Below, one piece after another: positions 1 to 11,700 of a stretch of DNA of 64,000 nt (its first letter is position 1; each line of letters opens with the position of its first letter). The stretch is from Limnoperna fortunei (Eukaryota; Mollusca; Bivalvia; Mytilida; Modiolidae), in contig OX104112.1 in assembly GCA_944474755.1 (NCBI GenBank), positions 186,001 through 250,000 on the forward strand, written 5' to 3'. A program made the position numbers and the translations under genes. The notes under the pieces were generated by a model, which had not been told where the DNA came from, searched no databases, and saw nothing but the letters and a program-made list of their open reading frames with translations.

Positions 1-1105
1 TATGTAAAGCACTCTCTAGATTTATAGACGAGTGATGATCATGCAAATTTTTTGCCCATTTAATAAAACAATTAACATCGGAAGATTTTTACTTATTTTG
101 ACGAAATTGTTGTACTTGAACTTTACCTCCCTTTAACTATAGTCTATTCTAGCAATAGTGCATACATACATGTAGGAGTTACCTCCCATACACTATAGTC
201 TAACTGGTGTAGTCCATACACACATTGTACATCATGCAGTGTTTTTGAAACTTTTCAAATCTGGGGGTCATGATGACCCTCTTCAGCATATTTAATATTC
301 AGTTTGGATGATAAAAAACTTGTATCGAACAATGTTGCAAACAATAGTAAACAATATATACCACATGTACAGCCTAAAATTACATTTAGAGAGATTGTAA
401 TATAATTTCTACATGAATTATTTATACATGTATCTCTGAAATAATACACACATATCATTATATCTGGTGTATGAAAACATGTTTTGTTTCGAGTCAATAT
501 CCTAATACAATTGATTTCAATAATTGTTTATGAAAAAAGAATTCGATAGTATCATACATGTGATATAATATAATAGATATCTGAATGCAAAAAGGATAAT
601 ATATTTTTGTCAAGAATATGATCATCAGTAAACCAAGGTCGTTCTTAAGCCGATTTCTGAAAGACGATTGCAAAAGTTTGCACTTCGTAGTGTTTGATCA
701 CATGGTTGCGCTACTTCCATCCTACTTCAAAAACAATCGTTCTCGTCATGCTCATTTTGGAATGAACTTATCAATTTTATCATCGCCGGTTGACTGTTTA
801 TTTGTTTAAAGTGTTGCCTTAATCAAATAAAATGTAATCAAAGTTAGGAAGCGTATCAAAACTGTCAGAGTTGAAGATAAAGTCTGAGGACTCCAGTAAG
901 TAACGAACTTATGCGGCGACATAAAGGATACCAGCTTATACATTTTCCAAAAAGTATGCCTACTCAGTAAATAACATACCCTGCCAGATCAAACGAATAT
1001 TAAAACATTTTTGGTACATAATTTGCTGTGTCACACTCTGGGTGATATTTTTGGGGTCAAACATGTTTTTTATGCATAAAATACCCACAAGTTTGCGTTA
1101 ACGGA
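1..1105. other. 5' flank, no gene recognised, with isolated seed copy of the 56-bp repeat
   Basis: AT-rich sequence with no supportable gene. A stop-limited ORF at 618-809 (63 codons) resembles nothing I recognise. Positions 121-224 hold about two diverged units of the 56-bp minisatellite that starts in earnest near 1110 (shared 'tgtaggagttacctccca' and 'ctatagtctatt'), separated from it by about 880 bp of unrelated sequence. Confidence 0.6.
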
Positions 1106-4100
1106 AATGCTGGGAGTTACCTCCCATCTACTTTAGTCTTTTCCAGCATTAGTCCATACATAAATATAGGAGTTCCCTCCAATCTACTTTAGTCTCTTCC
1201 AGCCATAGGAGTTACCTCCCATCCACTATAGTCATTCCAGCCATAGTCATACATACATGTAGGAGTTACATCCCATCTACTATAGTCTATTCCAGCCATA
1301 GGAGTTCCTTCCCATCCATTATACATGTAGTCTATTCCAGCCATAGTCCATACATACATGTAGGAGTTACCTCACATCTACTATAGTCTATTCCAGCCGT
1401 AGTCCATACATACATGTAGGAGTTACCTCCCATCTACTATAGTCTATTCCAGCCATAGTCCATACATACATGTAGGAGTTACCTCCCATCCACTATAGTC
1501 TATTCCAGTCATAGTCCATACATACATGTAGGAGTTACCTCCCATCTACTATAGTCTATACCAGCCATAGTTTATACATACATGTAGGAGTTACCTCCCA
1601 TCTACTATAGTCTATACCAGCCATAGTTTATACATACATGTAGGAGTTACCTCCCATCTACTATAGTCTATACCAGTCATAGTCCATACATACATGTAGG
1701 AGTTACCTCCCATCCACTATAGTCTTTTCCAGCTGTAGTCCATACATACATGTAGAAGTTACATCCCATCCACTATAGTCTATTCCAGTCATAGTCCATA
1801 CATACTGTAGGAGTTACCTCCCATCTACAATAGTCTATTCCAGCCATAGTTCATACATACATGTAGGAGTTACCTCCCATCTGCTAGTCTATTCCAGCCA
1901 TAGTCCATACATACATGTAGGAGTTACCTCCCATCTACAATAGTCTATTCCAGCCATAGTTCATACATACATGTAGGAGTTACCTCCCATCTGCTAGTCT
2001 ATTCCAGCCATAGTCCATACATACATGTAGGAGTTACCTCCCATGTACTAGTCTATTCCAGCCATAGTCCATATATATATATGTAGAATTACCTCCCATT
2101 TACTATAGTCTTTTCCAGCCATAGTCCATACATACTGTAGGAGTTACCTCCCATCTACTATAGTCTATTCCAGCCATAGTCCATACATACATGTAGGAGT
2201 TACCTCCCATCTGCTAGTCTATTCCAGCCATAGTCCATACATACTGTAGGAGTTACCTCCCATCTACAATAGTCTATTCCAGCCATAGTTCATACATACA
2301 TGTAGGAGTTACCTCCCATCTGCTAGTCTATTCCAGCCATAGTCCATACATACATGTAGGAGTTACCTCCCATCTACAATAGTCTATTCCAGCCATAGTT
2401 CATACATACATGTAGGAGTTACCTCCCATCTGCTAGTCTATTCCAGCCATAGTCCATACATACATGTAGGAGTTACCTCACATCTACTATAGTCTATTCC
2501 AGCCGTAGTCCATACATACATGTAGTAGTTACCTCCCATCTACTATAGTCTATTCCAGCCATTGTCCATACATACATGTAGGAGTTACCTCCCATCCACT
2601 ATAGTCTATACCAGCCATAGTTTATACATACATGTAGGAGTTACCTCCCATCTACTATAGTCTATTCCAGCCATAGTCCATACATACATGTAGGAGTTAC
2701 CTCCCATCCACTATAGTCTTTTCCAGCTGTAGTCCATACATACATGTAGAAGTTACCTCCCATCCACTATAGTCTATTCCAGTCATAGTCCATACATACT
2801 GTAGGAGTTACCTCCCATCTACAATAGTCTATTCCAGCCATAGTTCATACATACATGTAGGAGTTACCTCCCATCTGCTAGTCTATTCCAGCCATAGTCC
2901 ATACATACATGTAGGAGTTATCTCCCATCCACTATAGTCTATTCCAGCTATAGTCCATACATACATGTAGGAGTTACCTCCCATGTACTAGTCTATTCCG
3001 GTCTTAGTCCATTTATGCATGTAGGAGTTACCTCCCATACACTATAGTCTATTCTAGTCATAGTCCATACATACTGTAGGAATTACCTCCCATCTACTAT
3101 AGTCTATTCCAGCCATAGTCCATAGATACATGTAGGAGTTACCTCCCATGTACTAGTCTATTCCGGTCTTAGTCCATTTATGCATGTAGGAGTTACCTCC
3201 CATACACTATAGTCTATTCTAGTCATAGTCCATATATATATGTAGAATTACCTCCCATTTACTATAGTCTATTCCAGCCATAGTCCATACATACTGTAGG
3301 AGTTACCTCCCATCTACTATAGTCTATTCCAGCCATAGTCCATAGATACATGTAGGAGTTACCTCCCATGTACTAGTCTATTCCGGTCTTAGTCCATTTA
3401 TGCATGTAGGAGTTACCTCCCATACACTATAGTCTATTCTAGTCATAGTCCATATATATATGTAGAATTACCTCCCATTTACTATAGTCTATTCCAGCCA
3501 TAGTCCATTTATGCATGTAGGAGTTACCTCCCATCTGCTATAGTCTATTCCAGCCATTGTCCATACATACATATAGGAGTTACCTCCCATCCACTATAGT
3601 CTATTCCAGTCTTAGTCCGTTCATGCATGTAGTAGTTACCTCCCATCCACTATAGTCTATTCTAGTCATAGTCCATACATACATGTAGAATTACCTCCCA
3701 TCTACTATAGTCTATTTCAGCCAAAGTCCATACATACTGTAGGAGTTACCTCCCATCTACTATAGTCTATTCCAGTCATAGTCCATACATACATGTAGAA
3801 TTACCTCCCATCTACTATAGTCTATTCCAGCCATAGTCCATACATACTGTAGGAGTTACCTCCCATCTACTATAGTCTATCCAGCCATTGTCCATACATA
3901 CATGTAGGAGTTACCTCCCATCTACTATAGTCTATTCCAGCCATAGTCCATACATACATGTATGAGTTGCCTCCCATCTACTAGTCTATTCCAGCTATAG
4001 TTCATACATACATGTAGGAGTTACCTCCCATCTTCTTCAGTCTATACCAGTCGTAGTCCATACATACACGTAGGAATTACCTCCATTCCACTGTAGTTTA

Positions 4101-4560
4101 TTCCAGGCATAATCCCTGCATACATGTAGGAGTTACCTCCCATCTACTTTAGTCTATTCCAGCTGTAGTCCATACATATGTGTAGGAGTTACCTCCCATC
4201 CAGTATAGTCTATTCCAGCTATAGTCCATACATACATGTAGGAGTTACCTCCCATCTACTGATACATACATGTAGGAGTTACCTCCCATCTTCTTCAGTC
4301 TATACCAGTCGTAGTCCATACATACACGTATGAGTTACCTCCATTCCACTGTAGTTTATTCCAGGCATAATCCCTGCATACATGTAGGAGTTACCTCCCA
4401 TCTACTTTAGTCTATTCCAGCTGTAGTCCATACATATGTGTAGGAGTTACCTCCCATCTACTTTAGTCTATTCCAGCCATAGTCTATACATACACGTAGG
4501 AGTTACCTCCCATCCAGTAGAGTCTATTCCAGCTATAGTCCATTACATACATGTTGGAGT
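1106..4560. repeat. 56-bp minisatellite array
   Basis: About 60 tandem units of roughly 56 bp. The core of each unit reads 'catacatacatgtaggag', 'ttacctcccatctacta', 'tagtctattccagccat'. Variants lack 2-6 bp (for example 'catctgctagtc', 'catactgtagg'). Blocks of several units recur as larger duplications: a multi-unit block with 'ccggtcttagtccattta' appears near 2990, 3150 and 3380, and a block with 'cttcttcagtctataccag' appears near 4030 and 4285. On the minus strand every unit reads GGGAGGTAACTCC. It lies upstream of the ROCO gene and is not coding. Confidence 0.95.
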
Positions 4561-4915
4561 TACATCCCATCCAACCCACTCCCTATTACATATACTCTTG
4601 TACAGTACCTAACACAGGTAACCATGAACAGAAACCCCCTAATATCACAGGTACCCATGGACTGGACTTCCTGTCACAAGTAATCATGGACAGGTTCCCT
4701 CTTCACATGTTCCCATGGGCAGGACTCCCTATCACAGGTACCTGTGGACGACTCCAAATCACAGGGACCCATGGACTGGACTTCCTGTCACAAGTAATCA
4801 TGGACAGGTCCCCTCTTCACATGTTCCCATGGGCAGGACTCCCTATCACGCGTACCTGTGGACATGACCCCCTCCCTATCACAGGTACATGTACCCATGA
4901 ACATGACCACCCCCC
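4561..4915. repeat. Short tandem repeat with ~115-bp period and ~24-bp sub-repeats
   Basis: Two copies of a block beginning 'cccatggactggacttcc' lie 115 bp apart (4653 and 4768), each built from shorter related pieces such as 'catggacaggt', 'cccatgggcaggact' and 'ccctatcacaggtacc'. It directly abuts the 56-bp array. A 128-codon ORF across it is an artefact of the repeat, with no recognisable domain. Confidence 0.8.
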
Positions 4916-5707
4916 TTTTTGTTTAATATTATTTTAATTTAATTAATCTTGCTGCGGTCAGAGAATCCTCTGCTGTCCATTTTTTTGTGCTTGGGACGTC
5001 GCTCAATTTAATAGCTGATTTTGCGACACTTGTTGAGTAAACATATTTCATCTTATAAATCATTTTTGCGTCCAGTTAAAGATTTATAATTCAATTCTTA
5101 AGATGTTTTGCTTTATGAATAGATATACATGTAATCATCAATTTAAATCGGTTTGATTGAAGTTATGATTGAATTTATAACATGTATAAAAGTAGTAGAA
5201 TGACATCATTGTCAAACATATTCAAGTTAAAATGCTCTCATTACAGGCCACAATATGTATGATGTTTATTGATGTTTACTGTTGCCATGACAACTGACAA
5301 GTTTTTATTTTTTTTATGAAGACTTTTCTAACAGGTTATTGAAATTAAATATCAGGATACGTGTATTAAATGGCTCTAAAAATTGCTAAAATATTGCTTG
5401 CTGGACGTTAAACAATAATTAATCAATCAATCCATACATGTATTAACAAACATCAAACATAAAATGACATTGAAAGATATTTGTTAAAATGTACATTTCA
5501 TCTGACAAAAATGGGTTGTTATGTACTTTGGTCAGGTGACCAGGGTCACCAGCACTAATGATGTCCTTGAGGTGGTGTGATGAAGCTATTTAAATCTTTT
5601 CCAGTTGATACCAGACTTTTGTCGTCTGCTTAAACAATTTGTTTTCTCAGCAGCAATAAAGATGAATAACAAAGAAAATATTGTTTACATTTTAGATTTA
5701 GAAGAAT
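4916..5707. promoter_or_regulatory. Presumed 5' region of the ROCO gene; no defined promoter element
   Basis: About 790 bp between the repeat block and the proposed start codon. It contains 'ctggacgttaaacaa' at about 5401, a short tail I associate with dispersed bivalve repeats. Possible acceptor sites (ttttctcag ending at 5650 and cattttag ending at 5695) leave open an upstream non-coding exon. An in-frame TAG at 5699-5701 rules out a simple N-terminal extension of exon 1. I see no convincing TATA box or initiator, so promoter function is inferred from position only. Confidence 0.3.
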
Positions 5708-5731
5708 ATGGACCAAAGACAATTGAATGCA
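5708..5731 (+). CDS. ROCO exon 1 (start codon)
   Basis: Encodes MDQRQLNA and ends at a GTAAGT donor in phase 0, which fits the exon 2 frame. The ATG has A at -3 and G at +4, and TAG lies in frame 9 nt upstream. A nearby ATG at 5662 gives a longer peptide but would enter exon 2 out of frame and hit a stop at once, so it was not chosen. Being only eight codons, this exon is less certain than the others. Confidence 0.6.
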
Positions 5732-8700
5732 GTAAGTAAAGTTTATATTGTGAAGTAAATATGTTAACATGTACAAGTACAGATCTGTGGCTTAATGCCA
5801 CGTTATCAATTTTTCAGCCATACATGTATCAACTATCATGGTGTCCTGTGGTCTAATTAGACTTAAGCAACATAGTTTTCCATTGCTGTGTGAACACAAA
5901 CATGTATTGTTTACTACAATCCTCCATCTTTGTTTGACTAAATAGAATTTGAATTTTTATAAAACATTTATAACATGAATGGCAGGTCACATAAATGTGT
6001 TGACAGATTAACAAAATGGACAATGAACATTAGACTTGATGGTGGTCAATTAAAAATAAATGTACATTTATCTACATTTACATATATTGTGTTACTATGG
6101 ATTGACTGTTATAATATCATTTCAGGGACTTCTGGAGGCTGCTAGGAGAGGTTACACTAAGTCTGTGGAGGACTGGGTGGCCAGAGGGGCCAATGTCAAT
6201 TGTAGAAATAGAGTAAGTTACTTGTGTTTTAACATTTATCTGTGACAACAAATCATTAATAACACATCACACATGACAGACATCAATCACACAAATTAAA
6301 TATTTCACAGTAAGTGTGACCGTCTGAATCAGAAAATATCATAACAATGTCTGCTACAAAAAGTTGTTTTACATCAACATCATGGCTGACATCACACTAA
6401 TAAAATATTTCACCACGAGTGTGACGATTTATTTAACTCATGGCTGACATCACCACGAGTGTGACGATTTATTTAACTCATGGCTGACATCACCACGAGT
6501 GTGACGATTTATTTAACTCGTATCTTTGTCCTGAATCAGAAAATATCGCGTTTGATTTGATCCGTTACAAAAACTACTTTTGTTATATGTAGGTGTATTA
6601 CTTATATTGAGAAGATTTGATGATAAAATGTTTATTTACATAGAATGTTTACATGTTTATTTCCTGTATAGTTTGGACAGAGTCCTTTACATTGGGCATC
6701 ACAGAGGGGCCACACAGAGACAGTGTCCAGGCTGGTGGAGCTGGGTGGGGATGTTAATGGCAAGTCTGAGGTATGTATTTACTGAACTGGTTTGTGTGTT
6801 TATCATTGATCACTAACAACAAATAAGTCACCATTTATTTTATGTCTGTTCCTGTACCACTATAATCCCCCATTGTAGGTTGTCCCCGGGGGTCAGTCCC
6901 CACTCCCTAAATTGTGTACATTTTTATAATTTATATATTGATCAAAGTGTACAATCACAGATCATTAATAACACTTTAAGTATGGCAGACGTCAGATTAT
7001 TTCACACAAATATTTCATTATAAGTGTGTAGTCATTCATTCATTCATTCATTCATTCATTGAATTCTTTCATTCAATATTCATTCATTCATTTGATTTGT
7101 TATATGTAGGTGTATTACTTACATTGAGAAGATTTGATGATAAAAGGTTTATTTACATAGAATGTTTACATGTTTATTTCCTGTATAGTTTGGACAGAGT
7201 CCTTTACATATGGCAGCACAGTACGGCAGGACAGAGACAGTGTCCAGGCTGGTGGAGCTGGGTGGGGATATCAATGCCAAGGACGAGGTATGTATTTACT
7301 TAACTGATTTGTGTGTTTATCATTGATCACTAACAACAAATAAGTCACCATTTATTTTATGACTGACATTGTCCCTGTACCACTATAATCCTCCAATGTA
7401 GGTTGTCCCGGGGGTCAGTCCCCACCCCCTAAATTGTGTACATTTTTGTAATTTATATGTTGATCAAAGTGTACAATCACAGATCATTAATAACACTTTA
7501 AGTATGGCAGACGTCAGATTATTTCACACAAATGTTTCATTGTAAGTGTGTAGCCATTCATTCATTCATTCATTCATTCATTCATTCATCCATTCATTCA
7601 TTCATTAATTCATTCATTCATTGAATTCTTCCATTCAATATTTATTCATTCATTTGATCTGTTATATGTAGGTGTATTACTTACATTGAGAAGATTTGAT
7701 GATAAAATGTTTATTTACATAGAATGTTTACATGTTTATTTCCTGTATAGTTTGGACAGAGTCCTTTACATTGGGCATCGTATAGAGGCCACGCAGAGAC
7801 AGTGTCCAGGCTGGTGGAGCTGGGTGGGGATGTCAACAGCAAGGATGACGAGGTATGTATTTACTTAACTGATTTGTGTGTTTATCATTGATCACTAACA
7901 ACAAATAAGTCACTATTTATTTTATGACTGTCCCTGTACCACTATAATCCTCCATTGTAGGTTGTCCCGTGGAGGGGTTGACTATCCCCACCCCCTAGAT
8001 TATGTACATTTTCTAATGTGTATATTTATACACGTCTGCATACAAAATTGTGCTTACTTTTTTCATTCTTTTTACTAAGATGGTATTTTTAGTGTACAGG
8101 TATATGTCTGTTGTTCTGGGGATACCCACAAGGTCTCCCCACCCCTTATAGCATCAGTTATGATTGTGTTATTCTTGCTGCTACTGTGGGTTAATGCTGT
8201 TGGAGGCATTGTCCCCACCCCGTCATAACACTGATGATTAATAATCCTCAAAATACTTAGGATCCCCACCCCATAACTACGTGTTATTATATTATTGATG
8301 TTATAATTAGTTTTATTGAGTTGAGTTTGAATTCCCCTGGGGAGTTTTCCCGACCCCCTTAATCCATTTATTGGTTATCAAGTCTCATTGTTTTTGTTGC
8401 GTTTCTTCTTCTTGTTATTCTTTTTCGCGCCACCATCATTGTACGGGGCACTTTTTTACTTCACCAATTTTGTTCAAATTATGCACAATGATAGACCCCT
8501 ATGAGATGTGGGTTCTAACCATCTTTCAAGTGTAAGGCCCCCCCCCCTCAGGGGACGTTCCACGCCCCTCCAAATACCTCAAAAATGGATATTTTTTAAT
8601 ATGTTAAAAATTGTTAATATTCCTACCCCATAACAATATATATTATTACTCCTTATGATTAGACGAAACATTTGATTCCATAGGGAGGTCAGAGGGGGTC

Positions 8701-11700
8701 ATGCTCCACCCCCTCAAATGACAGATTTCTTTATATTTTGAAAACCATTGGGATCCCCACCCTATAACCACATATATTCTTACTCCTTATGACAACACAA
8801 ATCATTTAGTACCATAGGAGGGTTGGAAGGGGTCTTGCCCACCCCCTCAAATGACAATTTTGCTTATATCTTGAAAACCATTGGGATCCCCACCCTATAA
8901 CCATATATATTTTTACTCTTTCTGATAAAACAAATCATTAAGTACTATCGGGGGGGGGGGGGGTTAGAGGGGGTCTTGTCCCACCCCCCAAAATGACAAA
9001 TTATTTAATATTTGAAAACTTGGGATCCCCACCCTATAACCATATATATTCTTACTCCTTATAATTAGAATAAACATTTGGTACCATAGGGAAGTCCGAG
9101 GGGGTCATGCCCCACCCCCTCAAATGACAAATTTCTTTATATCTTGAAACCATTGGGATCCCCACCCTATAACCACATATATTCTTACTCCTTATGATAA
9201 AACAAATAATTACCTTAGGAGGGTTAGAGGTGGTCTTGCCCCACCCCATCAAATGAAAAATTCTTGAATATTTTGAAAACCATTGGCATCCCCACCCTAT
9301 AATCATATTTATTTTATGATAAGACGAATCATTTGGTTCCATGGGCGGGTCAGAGGGGGTAATGCCCTGTCCCCTTGAAATTCATTAACTTGTTCTTTTT
9401 CTTTCTGCTTTTTTAGCTCACCAAAGGGTCATGAGAGCTATTGTTATCTTTGCGTCCGTCGTCGTCGTCTGTAAACTTTTTGCATTTTAATCTTCTTCTC
9501 TGAAACCACTTGGCCAATTGAAACCAAACTTTGCCATAATATTCATTGGATGGACCTTTACAAAGTTGTGTTTTTTATTTTGATTGGTAAACCAATATGG
9601 CCGTCACCTCAAGACTTAGTTTAACATAGGACCATATGGGAACAAAGTTAAAAAGGGCTTCTTCTCTGAAACCGTTTAACCAATCAAAACAAAACTTACT
9701 AGCAATATTGTTTGGACGGTCCTCTATAAAGTTTTTATTTTTGATGGGAATTGGAAATTCAAAAATGGCCACCACCGCAGGACTTAGTTTAACATAGAAC
9801 CCTATGGGAAAAAGTTTTAAAAGGCTTCTCTGAAACCGGTTAATCAATGGAAATAAAAACTTACTAGCAATATTGTTTGGATGGTTCTCTATAAAGTTTG
9901 TGTTTTTTATGGCAATTGGAAATTCAAAATGGCTAACACCGCAGGACTTAATTTAACATAGGACCCTATGGGAAAAAGTTTGAAAGGCTTCTTTTCTGAA
10001 ACCGGTCAACCAATGGAAACAAAACTTACTAGCAATATTGTTTGGATGGTACTCTATAAAGTTAATGTTTTTTATTCCAATCGGAAATTCAAAATGGCCG
10101 CCACCGCAGGACTTGGTTTAACATTCAACCCTATGAGAAAAAAGTTTAAGGTATCCGACCCATAATTGAAGTCACTGTTTAATTTTATTTTTAGACCAAG
10201 AAATGCAAATTTATTTACTCAATATATTACTAATTAATGATACAAAGTAAATATATTGTTTTACTTTGAGTCAATGTTAACAGTTTTGAGAAAAAAATTT
10301 AGTTGCTCAAATAGTAGTTCCGATGTTTGCCGAACATTACCGAGGTCTGCTCCATTGACTAACAATGGACATCTGGGACACCAAATATGATCACGTGGTC
10401 AATTATGGGTCGGATACCTTAAAAGGGCTTCTTCTCTGAAACCCTTTAACCAATCAAAACAAAACCTACTAGCAATATTGTCTGGATGGTCCTCTATAAA
10501 GTTTAAGTTTTTTGGCAATTGGAAATTCAAAATGGCCGCTACGGCAGGACTTAGGTTAACATAGGACCCTATGGGAAAAAGTTTTTAAAGGCTTCTTCTC
10601 TGAAACCGGTTAATCAATGGAAACAAAAACTTACTAGCAATATTGTATGGATGGTCCTCTATAAAGTTTTTGTTTTTTATGGCAATTGGAAATTCAAAAT
10701 GGCCACCACCGATGCAGGACTTAGTTTAACATAGGACCCTATGGGCAAATAATATTGTTTGGATGGTCCTATTTAAAGTTTATTGAAAATTACATGACTT
10801 ATTTTAACATCAGGGTCAGGTGAGCGATACAGGCTCTTAAGAGCCTCTGGTTCTTCTTACGTTCAATCTTGGCTGCACATTTTCTCTCAGATTCAATGTC
10901 CAATCAATACAAAACTTTGGGAACTTGTTATGGGTGACCTGAAGTTTTGCAATTCATTTTGGGAATTTTCAATAGCTGCCATTTCAAAATGGCTGTCGTT
11001 TCCATGGAAACAAGGGTAATTGTATAGGACATTGCATTATAATGGTAACAAAAATTATTTGGGCTTTGAAATTTGATGTGTAGGTACATTTTAATGTCCT
11101 GAGTGGAACACAATACTATCCATGGGGATTTTGGATGTTAGTATTCCAACAATTGGCACAGATCCCCACCCTATAAGTGTATGTTTGTATAATCCCAGTA
11201 GTTAAACAAGTTTTATATCAACCAATTTGTGTGCATGTGTATTGACGATATAAAATCAGTCTGTTTAGTACATATAAATACCAACTGGTTAATAAAGTAA
11301 GATACATATTTATGTAGACTTAAACACTATTAGTATTTGTTTTATTCTTTAACAGCTCTGCTTTTTTACAGGGACAAACACCGTATGATGTAGCTCAGAA
11401 GGATGACATAAAAGAATTACTGAAGGTAGATATATTTGTTAGCTGAAATATAGAAATATAATCAGATCAATGCAAGCATAGGCATGAAGCATGGTATTTT
11501 TTTTCTCCTGGAGGAAGTTTCTCTATAAATAAAGTTTTATTTTATTTCCGTTTACGTTTTATCAAGGATGACTTTTATTAGTCAACAGATTTAGTTAAAA
11601 CATTGCACAGCTGATAACTTAAATTAAGATAAATTTCAATTTTCAGCACTATACAATTTCTAGTTTTTAAGTATGATAAGTAAGACCAATTAAAAAAAAA

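Larger units (their letters stand above)
6575..7960. repeat. Triplicated exon-intron unit of the ankyrin region
   Basis: Three tandem copies of a unit comprising the 3' end of an intron (from 'ttatatgtaggtgtatta' at about 6583, 7100 and 7667), the ankyrin exon and the start of the next intron ('cattgatcactaacaacaa'). Spacing is about 517 and 562 bp, the difference arising mainly from the CATT tract. Intron identity is nearly as high as exon identity, which points to recent duplication or gene conversion. Confidence 0.9.

Noticed and set aside
618..809. 63-codon ORF as a small gene
   Set aside because: No recognisable similarity, no splice or start support, and a length expected by chance.
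4551..4937. 128-codon ORF upstream of the gene
   Set aside because: It is entirely within a tandem repeat and repeats its own peptide segments; no domain or splice context.
5662..5731. Upstream ATG as the ROCO start
   Set aside because: It would leave exon 1 in phase 1 and enter exon 2 in a frame with a stop within seven codons. The ATG at 5708 gives the correct phase and good context.
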